This document shows positions 1-5,145 of a stretch of DNA of 5,351 bases, in pieces. The notes beneath the pieces were generated by a model. That model made no database searches, was not told where the DNA came from, and saw only the letters and a list, made by a program, of their open reading frames with translations. Location: positions 1 through 5,351 of the forward strand of contig CAMLRB010000234.1 of NCBI GenBank assembly GCA_946482295.1, written 5' to 3'. Position 1 is the stretch's first letter, and each line of letters opens with the position of its first letter. The position numbers and the translations under genes are program-made. The stretch comes from an uncultured Bacteriovorax sp. Its GTDB lineage: Bacteria; Bdellovibrionota; Bacteriovoracia; Bacteriovoracales; Bacteriovoracaceae.

Positions 1-449
1 GCGCAGGAGATATCCAAGTCACTTTACATTTAATTGGGCGAAATGGCATGAGCGAGAACTATATCGCTACTGGAAAACCAGAATACGTAATGAGTACAAT
101 TGCGAGTGAAATTTTCACACAATTCCAAAGAACACGTTTTCCCTCAAAACTAAAAGTAGGCAGTAAGACTATTGAGCTTGTTGGTGGTCTCAATGGTTCA
201 GTTGATCGCGTAGGTGCTCCTGAGATCGCTGAAGAAGCTTGTAAAACTTTAGATGCCCGTTTACCTGTTCTTTCAGAAATCGAAATCATTAACGGCTATG
301 GTGACTGGTCAGGTGGAGTAGGAATGAATGAAGAGACATGGGCGATGGCCAATGGAAAAGTATTCGCCGCTCGTTTAAGAAATCCAACTCCCGTTCGTGA
401 GAAGTGGGAAGTCAATGCTGACGAATACCTTTATTTCTGCGTTCGTTAA
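1..449 (+). CDS. 3' part of a probable exported protein with a C-type-lectin-like (FGE / DUF1566-like) C-terminal domain
   Basis: The reading frame is open from base 3 to the TAA at 447-449, giving at least 149 residues, so the gene begins upstream of the window. The first in-frame ATG (48) has no Shine-Dalgarno sequence, and sensible sequence precedes it (AGDIQVTLHLIGRNG), so it is probably internal. Counting from that ATG, the C-terminal half reads A-E-E-A-C65, then R71-L-P-V-L-S-E77, G-G around 89-90, W98-A, and ends Y-F-C131-V-R. The pattern A-x3-C...RLP-x3-E...W...(F)CVR is the layout of formylglycine-generating-enzyme-like and DUF1566/Lcl_C domains, which share a C-type-lectin-like fold. 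C65 and C131 would be the expected disulfide pair, which would suit a periplasmic or surface location. The family call rests on motif reading only, and the substrate or partner is unknown. The gene converges on mgsA with a 3-nt gap. Confidence 0.75.
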   Translation, partial: AGDIQVTLHLIGRNGMSENYIATGKPEYVMSTIASEIFTQFQRTRFPSKLKVGSKTIELVGGLNGSVDRVGAPEIAEEACKTLDARLPVLSEIEIINGYGDWSGGVGMNEETWAMANGKVFAARLRNPTPVREKWEVNADEYLYFCVR

Positions 450-452
450 GAG

Positions 453-836
453 TTAACTTAAGTTTTTACTAAGCCCTTTGATAATCAAATAAGCAGAAGC
501 TGGATTGGTTGCAAGGGGCACGTCGTGAACATCGCAAATTCGAAGCAATGAATAAATATCGGGCTCGTGAGGGTGCATTCCCAACGGGTCCCGCATAAAG
601 ATCACTCCATTACATTTTCCCGTGGCCACTAAGGCCGAGATTTGAGCATCACCTCCAAGAGGTCCGCTAAGCATCTTTTTAACCTTGAGCCCAGTCATCT
701 CGATATGTTTACCTGTCGTCGACGTCGCATAAATCTCAAACGATTTAAATAAAGAGAGGTTATCTTTTACAAAAGCGATCATCTCAGCCTTTTTTCCATC
801 ATGGGCGATGAGCGCAATAGTTTTCTTTTTTTTCAT
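453..836 (-). CDS. mgsA: Methylglyoxal synthase
   Basis: This enzyme (EC 4.2.3.3) converts dihydroxyacetone phosphate to methylglyoxal and phosphate in the cytoplasm. It forms a bypass of lower glycolysis that relieves sugar-phosphate build-up. The 127-aa product has all family landmarks: IALIAHD (7-13, with H12 and D13), the phosphate-binding ATSTTG (37-42), SGPLGGDAQ (57-65) with catalytic D63 (equivalent to E. coli D71), RDPL (82-85, D83), HPHEPD (88-93) with H90 and D93 (E. coli H98 and D101), and [10 protein letters not shown] (106-115). It is shorter than the E. coli enzyme (152 aa). It lacks the N-terminal extension and ends soon after the ATN motif, losing the C-terminal tail; the catalytic core looks intact. 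The ATG start has an AGGA ribosome site 6 nt upstream (846-849 on the + strand). It is divergent from the cupredoxin gene and convergent with the upstream partial gene, so it is probably monocistronic. Confidence 0.95.
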   Translation of the reverse strand: MKKKKTIALIAHDGKKAEMIAFVKDNLSLFKSFEIYATSTTGKHIEMTGLKVKKMLSGPLGGDAQISALVATGKCNGVIFMRDPLGMHPHEPDIYSLLRICDVHDVPLATNPASAYLIIKGLSKNLS

Positions 837-845
837 TTGTTTTCC

Positions 846-849
846 TAAA
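846..849 (-). promoter_or_regulatory. Ribosome binding site of mgsA
   Basis: On the minus strand the sequence reads AGGA, followed by AAACAA and then ATG. The 6-nt spacing supports the start at 836. Confidence 0.6.
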
Positions 850-855
850 CTTAAA

Positions 856-870
856 ATTTTGTCACAAAAT
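856..870. promoter_or_regulatory. Perfect 15-bp palindrome, candidate operator between mgsA and the cupredoxin gene
   Basis: ATTTTGT-C-ACAAAAT is a perfect 7-bp inverted repeat around one central base, lying in the 83-nt divergent region. A possible minus-strand promoter for mgsA reads TTGATA (906-901), N19, TATAAG (881-876). It would place the mgsA transcription start near 869, inside the palindrome. A weak plus-strand promoter for the cupredoxin gene reads GTCACA (861-866), N18, TATTCT (885-890), and its -35 also overlaps the palindrome. A shared repressor site is therefore plausible. The regulator is unknown and the promoters are by-eye matches. The palindrome could also be a chance product of AT-rich sequence. 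Confidence 0.4.
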
Positions 871-910
871 GGACACTTATAGCGTATTCTTTTAAGTGAT
901 TATCAATCAA

Positions 911-916
911 GAGGAG
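911..916 (+). promoter_or_regulatory. Ribosome binding site that sets the cupredoxin start
   Basis: GAGGAG lies just before ATG 920. An in-frame GTG at 896 would extend the protein by 8 residues, but it has no ribosome site of its own and would place GAGGAG inside the coding sequence. The signal peptide begins cleanly at ATG 920. Confidence 0.7.
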
Positions 917-919
917 ACT

Positions 920-1252
920 ATGAAAAAACTCATTTTAATCGCATTAATTTTTGGAACAGAGGTTTTTGGGGCCACTAAAGAAAATGTTCAAACTTTCAAA
1001 ATGACTGTTACAGATAAGGGATTTGAGCCTCGCGAACTGAAAGTGAAGCCAGATGTACCTGTTGTTCTTAATATCACCCGTAAAACAAACGCTACTTGTG
1101 CGCGTGAAATTGAAGTTCCTTCGAAGAAGATCAGAGTAGAACTTCCACTCGATAAAGAAGTCACCGTAAACGTGGGTAAACTTGCCAAAGGCGAGATTAA
1201 ATTCGGTTGTTCGATGGAAATGATGATCGGTGGAGTGATGTTCGTTCAATAA
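920..1252 (+). CDS. Small periplasmic cupredoxin-like copper-binding protein
   Basis: This is a 110-aa exported protein. Residues 1-17 form a Sec signal peptide (MKK followed by a hydrophobic core), with likely cleavage after VFG at A18. The mature part has the order typical of small cupredoxin-like domains (Cupredoxin_1 type): a first strand ending G-F-E-P (34-37), L-K-V-K-P-D-V-P-V-V-L-N-I-T-R (40-54), T-C60-A-R-E-I, a basic-acidic middle with I-R-V-E-L-P (71-76), then K-G-E-I-K-F-G-C97-S-M99-E-M101-M-I-G-G (90-105) and a final strand V-M-F-V. The C-x-M-x-M motif plus C60 are the likely copper ligands. There is no histidine anywhere, unlike plastocyanin or azurin, which suits Cu(I) binding by Cys and Met. 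It may buffer or deliver copper in the periplasm. It is followed 77 nt later by another exported protein gene in the same direction, which may or may not be co-transcribed. Family call is by motif; role is inferred. Confidence 0.75.
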   Translation: MKKLILIALIFGTEVFGATKENVQTFKMTVTDKGFEPRELKVKPDVPVVLNITRKTNATCAREIEVPSKKIRVELPLDKEVTVNVGKLAKGEIKFGCSMEMMIGGVMFVQ

Positions 1253-1316
1253 GACCTATAATTTTTTCATGAAATAGGCGGCTCATCCTTTTTTTTGGTT
1301 ATGATTAACCTCAATC

Positions 1317-1321
1317 AGGAG
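1317..1321 (+). promoter_or_regulatory. Ribosome binding site of the 138-aa exported protein
   Basis: AGGAG lies 8 nt before ATG 1330. Upstream, TATGAT at 1300-1305 is a five-of-six match to a -10 element but has no convincing -35, so an independent promoter in the 1253-1329 gap is possible but weak. Confidence 0.6.
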
Positions 1322-1329
1322 AGTCGCTT

Positions 1330-1746
1330 ATGCAAACTAAACTATCTGCTTTAATTCTTATGTTAATCCTTTCATCGTCAGCAATGGGGGCCATTGTCCG
1401 CGGATATGATAAAAAAGAGCAATGTGACATCTATCGACTAACTTCAGAAAAAGCTCCTCGTCTTCAAAATGAATCCATTATTACAGATAAAGATTCTTAC
1501 GGTTTATCAACTATAGATATGGAAGTTGATTTCGATGAACGTGAAGTTCGCGTTCAGTTAATGGCCAACGTTGTATTGGGATTTAATAAGGTATTAACAG
1601 GATCTAAAGTTCGCATTCTTGAATCGAACCCAGAATTTAAAACTCTTGTGAATCAATTGAACAGAAAAATACTATTGCTTGAAAAGGCCTGCGTAGATAA
1701 ATCCAATGTTCTTATCTACGCAAAAGTCGCTGAACAACAGAAATAA
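1330..1746 (+). CDS. Small exported protein of unknown function
   Basis: I do not recognise this 138-aa protein. It has a clear Sec signal peptide: MQTK, hydrophobic core 5-17, and A-M-G-A ending near residue 21. The mature part is about 117 residues and mixed in charge. It contains two cysteines, C32 and C121, which could form a disulfide linking the N- and C-terminal ends of the mature chain. Its middle reads like beta-strands (M-E-V-D-F-D-E-R-E-V-R-V-Q-L-M, 64-78), followed by a predicted helix (about 101-121). A periplasmic location is the reasonable inference. The start is supported by AGGAG at proper spacing. The last 19 codons contain a strong inverted repeat (1690-1722), and the stop codon touches the stop codon of the convergent DUF4349 gene. 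Confidence 0.8.
   Translation: MQTKLSALILMLILSSSAMGAIVRGYDKKEQCDIYRLTSEKAPRLQNESIITDKDSYGLSTIDMEVDFDEREVRVQLMANVVLGFNKVLTGSKVRILESNPEFKTLVNQLNRKILLLEKACVDKSNVLIYAKVAEQQK
1690..1722. terminator. 11-bp perfect inverted repeat inside the 3' coding end; possible terminator for the minus-strand DUF4349 transcript
   Basis: TGCGTAGATAA (1690-1700) and TTATCTACGCA (1712-1722) form a perfect 11-bp stem with an 11-nt loop. Read on the minus strand the stem is followed by GGCC and then TTTTC, a short U-rich stretch. This could end the DUF4349 mRNA about 25-60 nt past its stop codon, inside the convergent gene. On the plus strand it is followed by AAAA, so it would not act as a canonical terminator there. 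The U-tract is short and offset, so terminator function is an inference; it might instead stabilise the mRNA 3' end. Confidence 0.4.
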
Positions 1747-2628
1747 TTATTTTCTATATTTTCGGTAAACAAAAAATCCAGCAACACCAATAAGAATGAA
1801 CGGCCATAGTCCGAAGATGAAGAGGATTGTGGCCCTCAACCCATTAATACCAGCACTCAATTCGTATTTTAAATCATCGAAGAAATTTTTATTTTTTTCT
1901 GTTGGAACTAATCTCTTAACAATGTTGAGATCCAATGTTGAAAGATCGATTTGATGGTTGAGATACTTCATTTGGCCTTCTAAGCTTTCCAGCTCTGAAC
2001 TAACCGATTCCAACTGACGATTAATCTCGATAGTGTCAGCAATTTTTTGGGATTGGGTGAGTAGAGCTGTGTATTTTTGAATCAACACTCTTTTATTTTT
2101 TAACCGTGCTTCGAGGTCAATATATTGTTCTGTAACGTCACTGATATTCACCGATTTCGATTCAATATTAAATCCATGCGCAGTTATTTTTTCGAAAAGA
2201 GCATCGAAGTGCTGAGCAGGAACTTTTATCGACATATTCGCATACCAGCTCTCAGGACCTTTCCCTTCATCTTCACTTAAAACATAAGCTTTAAAAGGAA
2301 CAAGCATTTCATAAATGGTCTTTTTAGTTTCTTGAATGTCTTGAACTTCAAGTCCCATACGACCTGTTTTAATAATTTTTGCTTGAGGTTTAACATCTGC
2401 AGCTTGAGCATCGTTAAAAAAAGAAGGAGCTGCTGAACTCTTGGCCATCATTCGCGGAGCCGATGCAGGTGCTGGGGCCTCTTCCATCATTTGTCCGCCT
2501 ATATCAGCTGGCATTGGAAATTTCCTATCCCATGAGCCTTGTTTGAGAAGATAAAAAGCTCCTGCGATGAGGATGAGCTGACAAATGATATTGGTGATTC
2601 GAGAAGTGATTTTTAATATTTTTTTCAT
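1747..2628 (-). CDS. DUF4349 domain membrane protein with coiled coil
   Basis: This 293-aa protein has the full layout of the DUF4349 family. A hydrophobic N-terminal segment (about 12-28) acts as signal anchor. An Ala/Pro/Met-rich linker follows (49-83). The first domain strand is I-I-K-T-G-R-M-G-L-E-V-Q-D (85-97). A central region contains I-K-V-P-A-Q-H-F (134-141), followed by the family signature DVTEQYIDLEARLKN (164-178). A long coiled coil (about 173-228, with E-L-E-S-L-E-G-Q-M-K-Y-L) leads to a final strand S-T-L-D-L-N-I. A C-terminal transmembrane helix (about 265-288) ends in a basic tail RKYRK. The domain probably faces the periplasm, held by membrane segments at both ends. The family has no established biochemical role. 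Many relatives carry a lipobox, but none is visible here. The ATG lacks a clear Shine-Dalgarno sequence, although the start fits the MKK anchor. It is tail to tail with the 138-aa gene with no gap. Confidence 0.9.
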   Translation of the reverse strand: MKKILKITSRITNIICQLILIAGAFYLLKQGSWDRKFPMPADIGGQMMEEAPAPASAPRMMAKSSAAPSFFNDAQAADVKPQAKIIKTGRMGLEVQDIQETKKTIYEMLVPFKAYVLSEDEGKGPESWYANMSIKVPAQHFDALFEKITAHGFNIESKSVNISDVTEQYIDLEARLKNKRVLIQKYTALLTQSQKIADTIEINRQLESVSSELESLEGQMKYLNHQIDLSTLDLNIVKRLVPTEKNKNFFDDLKYELSAGINGLRATILFIFGLWPFILIGVAGFFVYRKYRK

Positions 2629-2647
2629 TTAAATATTATGTGATTGG

Positions 2648-2676
2648 ATCTTAGTCATTGTCAAAAAGTTAGACAA
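2648..2676 (-). promoter_or_regulatory. Candidate promoter of the DUF4349 gene
   Basis: Read on the minus strand: TTGTCT (2676-2671), 17-nt spacer, TAAGAT (2653-2648), each a four-of-six match to the sigma-70 consensus. This would start transcription near 2641, about 13 nt before the ATG. The same DNA holds a TTGTC-N9-GACAA inverted repeat (2658-2676). By-eye match only. Confidence 0.3.
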
Positions 2677-2739
2677 CCCCAGTGAGATATCTTGCTGAAA
2701 AATCAGGTTGAAACTCGGGCCTTTCTTTTGCAATCTCCC

Positions 2740-4308
2740 ATGGGCATGAAGCTATTGGGATTATTGATTACATTCATATTGTTGTGTTTTAGTGCTCACG
2801 CCAAAGATAAGGCGGGGGACGATAGGCCGATGAAGCTCGTCTTGAAAGACCGTGATGGTGAAGCATTCAATCTCACTCTTATACCTTCTATAAATCATTT
2901 AGGAAGTCGCGAAGTACGTATTGAAGCACGAGGTCTTCCACGTTTGAATAAAAGTATTAATCCGCTTTTAGGGTTCGGTCGCGACACTGATGAAAATGGA
3001 TTAATCGATACCTGGTTTTTTGTCACAAAAACCGGAATGGATGTTGTTGTTAAAGAAGGACAAGATCCAAATGGAAAAGATGTTCTAGGACCACTTTTAA
3101 ATGATAAATATAGATCGACATTCATGATGTATGTCACTTCAGCCACGACATCACTTTTAAGTTACATGATGATGGCCGCGAATGAAGGAGCAAGTGTAGA
3201 AGCGGAATTTTTCCGCGACTACATGGACCTGGAAGAAAATCGTCTGGCATTTGAAAAAAATCTTGATGACATGAGTTTCTCAATGACCAGAACTCAAATG
3301 ATGTTTCACTATGAGATGCAATCGATTGGTTACAAAGAAATTGCCAATCGAATGGAGCGTTTTGGAAAAATGTCATTTTGGGGATACGCACTCGCTGATA
3401 TAGGATTATGGATCTCTGGAAGTTATGTCGTGAAATGGGTAGGAAAAATTCTCTATCGCACGAGTTTGATCGCTTCAGAAATGGCCTTCGTGACAACTCT
3501 TAAAGAAACATTCAACGGTTTTTTCTATAAGCAGAAATCAGTGATCGCGACAAAAGTTGCAGCACTGGAAGAAAAAATGGCCCTTACCTCAAAAGCAAAA
3601 AAAGGGGCAGCTCCCATTCTTACGCTCACGACGAAAACTTGGAAACAAGCACTCATCTCCACGATTCGTGCTCGTAAAACAAAAGGAAAGATTCTCCTTT
3701 CACTCTTAAAGACTGCACGATTTCCTAAAAAAGTTCTCGTCGCCGCTGGAAAAGAATGGAAATACATCGCCATGAATTCGTCTGTCCAAATTGGCTCTGA
3801 AGCCTTTGCAAGATGGGATGATATTAAATCAAACAACCCTGGCGTTGTAGCTCAAAATCTTCTGACCAATGAAGAAGTCGTACAAAACGTTTCATTCATG
3901 GCCGCTGAATCGATCATGATGACTGGTGTTTCAAAAAATCTGAAGACTACAAAAGCACGTTTCATGGCCTCTGGTGCTGTAGCCGTGGGGAACTCAACCA
4001 TCATGAACGTTGCGATCAAAGATAACCCAGACATGGTTCGAGTGGCCTTTGATACGGCCTGGGAAACACTCATTGGAAACTCGCAAGTACAGCTCGATTT
4101 GAAAGCACTCGAATATTTTGAAAAAATGTCGAAGAAATTGAATAATCCAAAAGTTAAGCTCGTCGGCTATGTGATTGCTCTTGTTGATATGGGAGTCGGC
4201 TATGTCGTGTATTCAAAGGCGACTTCGGCGATCAATAAACAGCATGAACAGGCCCCTTTGGCCGATCCGAAAGTCATGTTAGTTCCTGTCTTTGCCGAAG
4301 CGAGATAA
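2740..4308 (+). CDS. Large exported protein of unknown function with hydrophobic segments and a calcium-loop-like motif
   Basis: I do not recognise this family. The frame is open from a TTG at 2692. I chose ATG 2740 because it, or ATG 2746, begins a clean signal peptide (MKLLGLL...CFSAHA, then KDKA). None of the candidate starts has a good ribosome site, so the start is uncertain, giving 522 aa from 2740 or 538 aa from 2692. In the 538-aa numbering the N-terminal domain (about 40-140) contains D98-T-D-E-N-G-L-I-D106. This is a D-x-D-x-N-G-x-x-D loop of the kind that binds calcium in EF-hand-like and thrombospondin type 3 repeats. Hydrophobic stretches follow at about 144-163, 228-268 (A-L-A-D-I-G-L-W-I-S-G) and 489-507. 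The middle part is basic (about 280-355, many Lys/Arg). The region 360-470 is helical and Ala/Met-rich. An envelope protein, perhaps membrane-associated through amphipathic helices, is the inference; no enzymatic motif is seen. It stands divergent from the DUF4349 gene and upstream of another exported orphan. Confidence 0.8.
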   Translation: MGMKLLGLLITFILLCFSAHAKDKAGDDRPMKLVLKDRDGEAFNLTLIPSINHLGSREVRIEARGLPRLNKSINPLLGFGRDTDENGLIDTWFFVTKTGMDVVVKEGQDPNGKDVLGPLLNDKYRSTFMMYVTSATTSLLSYMMMAANEGASVEAEFFRDYMDLEENRLAFEKNLDDMSFSMTRTQMMFHYEMQSIGYKEIANRMERFGKMSFWGYALADIGLWISGSYVVKWVGKILYRTSLIASEMAFVTTLKETFNGFFYKQKSVIATKVAALEEKMALTSKAKKGAAPILTLTTKTWKQALISTIRARKTKGKILLSLLKTARFPKKVLVAAGKEWKYIAMNSSVQIGSEAFARWDDIKSNNPGVVAQNLLTNEEVVQNVSFMAAESIMMTGVSKNLKTTKARFMASGAVAVGNSTIMNVAIKDNPDMVRVAFDTAWETLIGNSQVQLDLKALEYFEKMSKKLNNPKVKLVGYVIALVDMGVGYVVYSKATSAINKQHEQAPLADPKVMLVPVFAEAR

Positions 4309-4348
4309 GTCTCGTGCAAGGTGTCATTAGCGTCATTTCGTCTTCTGT

Positions 4349-4377
4349 AAGTTTTTGTGAGTGAACTCACAAAACTT
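4349..4377. repeat. Long imperfect inverted repeat after the 538-aa gene
   Basis: The arms at 4349-4361 and 4366-4377 pair over 12 bp with one extra T in the left arm and a TGAA loop. It could form a hairpin in the 3' UTR of the upstream gene and contribute to termination, but no U-tract follows on either strand, so it is not a canonical intrinsic terminator. The core of the repeat is the CRP-type site listed separately, which is the more specific explanation. Confidence 0.6.
4356..4371. promoter_or_regulatory. Perfect TGTGA-N6-TCACA site, candidate CRP/CRP-family binding site
   Basis: TGTGAGTGAACTCACA matches the CRP consensus core TGTGA-N6-TCACA at all ten defined positions, with T-rich and A-rich flanks as in strong sites. 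Its centre (4363.5) lies about 63 bp upstream of the transcription start predicted from the promoter at 4392-4420. That is close to the -61.5 spacing of class I CRP activation. The match and spacing are seen directly; binding by a CRP homologue is inferred, since no crp gene is in the window. Confidence 0.55.
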
Positions 4378-4391
4378 TAACCAAAGTTTAC

Positions 4392-4420
4392 TCGACAATT
4401 TAGGTCCCATTAGCGATAGT
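4392..4420 (+). promoter_or_regulatory. Candidate sigma-70-type promoter of the 231-aa exported protein
   Basis: TCGACA (4392-4397, five of six to TTGACA) is followed by an exact 17-nt spacer and GATAGT (4415-4420, four of six to TATAAT). The predicted transcription start is near 4427, leaving a 23-nt leader that contains the ribosome site. A weak -10 is expected of an activator-dependent promoter, which fits the CRP-type site upstream. Confidence 0.45.
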
Positions 4421-4437
4421 GCCTCCATCAAATTAAC

Positions 4438-4444
4438 AGGGGAG
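4438..4444 (+). promoter_or_regulatory. Strong ribosome binding site of the 231-aa exported protein
   Basis: AGGGGAG ends 5 nt before ATG 4450, the best Shine-Dalgarno sequence in the window; it fixes the start and suggests efficient translation. Confidence 0.75.
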
Positions 4445-4449
4445 ACATC

Positions 4450-5145
4450 ATGCTAAAATCACTTTTGATCGCAGCTCTAATGCTTACGAGTTCAATCACT
4501 TTTGCCAATGCAGAAGTTGCTTATGATCCGGCCCTTGTCATTGATCATGTGGACGTTACACCTGTGAAAACTGTAGGTGAAAAAAACGCCGTTACTCTTC
4601 CCGCTATCGGAACAGGTCTTGGCGAAATTGCTATGATTCTTGATGGCCTTCTTGCTATTGGAAAAAAAGTCTGGCCAATTATCGATGCTAACCGTCCAGT
4701 CATTAATACTTCTGGATTAGCACCAGCTCTTAGTGTTCTTCCTCAATTCGATGCGAATGCTCGAAATGTAGAACTTTATCAAATGGCCGGATGGTCAATG
4801 CCAAAAGCTGCTAGCTACCGCGTTTCATACAAGAACGTTTATGGAGGGGAGCTTGTAGGTTTCACTTACACTGTTTACTTCCAACACAGTGGTTCTCTTA
4901 ACAATGTCGGAAAGTACCTTACGAGTGTAACAGTTCAAGCGTCACAAGTTTCAGCGGCCCTCACAATGAACTTCGATGCTCAATCTGAATTAGTTAACGT
5001 TGCCAACGTAGGATCAAACGTTGAGCCTGTAGCTTCAGCGATCATTAGAATTTCTTACAAAGTAAGAGGTCTCTTCAATGAAATGCGTGATGCTCAAAGC
5101 TTCTATGTTGATGGACTTGGTAACTTAAAACTTCTCAACAAATAA
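4450..5145 (+). CDS. Exported beta-rich protein of unknown function
   Basis: This 231-aa protein matches no family I can name. Residues 1-21 are a Sec signal peptide with an A-N-A cleavage site before E22. Residues 50-80 hold a hydrophobic, Gly-rich segment (L-P-A-I-G-T-G-L-G-E-I-A-M-I-L-D-G-L-L) that could insert in a membrane or pack as a helix, ending in K-K-V-W-P-I-I-D. From about 105 the protein looks like alternating beta-strands: A-S-Y-R-V-S-Y-K-N-V-Y-G-G (121-133), V-G-F-T-Y-T-V-Y-F-Q (136-145), Y-L-T-S-V-T-V-Q-A-S (157-166) and A-I-I-R-I-S-Y-K-V-R (197-206). This suggests a beta-sandwich or small barrel. There are no cysteines in the protein. It is probably a periplasmic, outer-membrane-associated or secreted product. 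It has its own promoter-like region with a CRP-type site, a strong ribosome site and a strong terminator, so it reads as a monocistronic and probably well expressed unit. Confidence 0.85.
   Translation: MLKSLLIAALMLTSSITFANAEVAYDPALVIDHVDVTPVKTVGEKNAVTLPAIGTGLGEIAMILDGLLAIGKKVWPIIDANRPVINTSGLAPALSVLPQFDANARNVELYQMAGWSMPKAASYRVSYKNVYGGELVGFTYTVYFQHSGSLNNVGKYLTSVTVQASQVSAALTMNFDAQSELVNVANVGSNVEPVASAIIRISYKVRGLFNEMRDAQSFYVDGLGNLKLLNK

Noticed and set aside
59..289. Minus-strand open frame of 76 codons opposite the first partial gene
   Set aside because: It is fully antisense to a frame with a recognisable domain pattern, and no ribosome site is seen.
477..489. TTTGAT-A-ATCAAA, resembling an FNR-type site
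   Set aside because: FNR sites need a 4-nt spacer (TTGAT-N4-ATCAA). Here the spacer is one base, and the site is inside the 3' end of mgsA.
944..1249. A 101-codon open frame on the minus strand lying fully opposite the cupredoxin gene
   Set aside because: It lacks a ribosome site, and its product is an unusual low-complexity mix with many His/Phe/Asn typical of antisense translation. The plus-strand gene has a signal peptide and conserved copper motif.
1255..1296. CCTAT...ATAGG repeat followed by a run of eight T after the cupredoxin gene
   Set aside because: The stem is only 5 bp with a 14-nt loop, and 10 nt separate it from the T run, so it does not make a convincing intrinsic terminator.
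3134..4073. Several minus-strand open frames (73-120 codons) opposite the large orphan gene
   Set aside because: They overlap a long plus-strand gene with protein-like composition, have no ribosome sites and show no family motifs; they are shadows.
4301..4314. CGAGA-TAAG-TCTCG hairpin around the stop codon of the large orphan gene
   Set aside because: The stem is only 5 bp, with no U-tract; likely chance.
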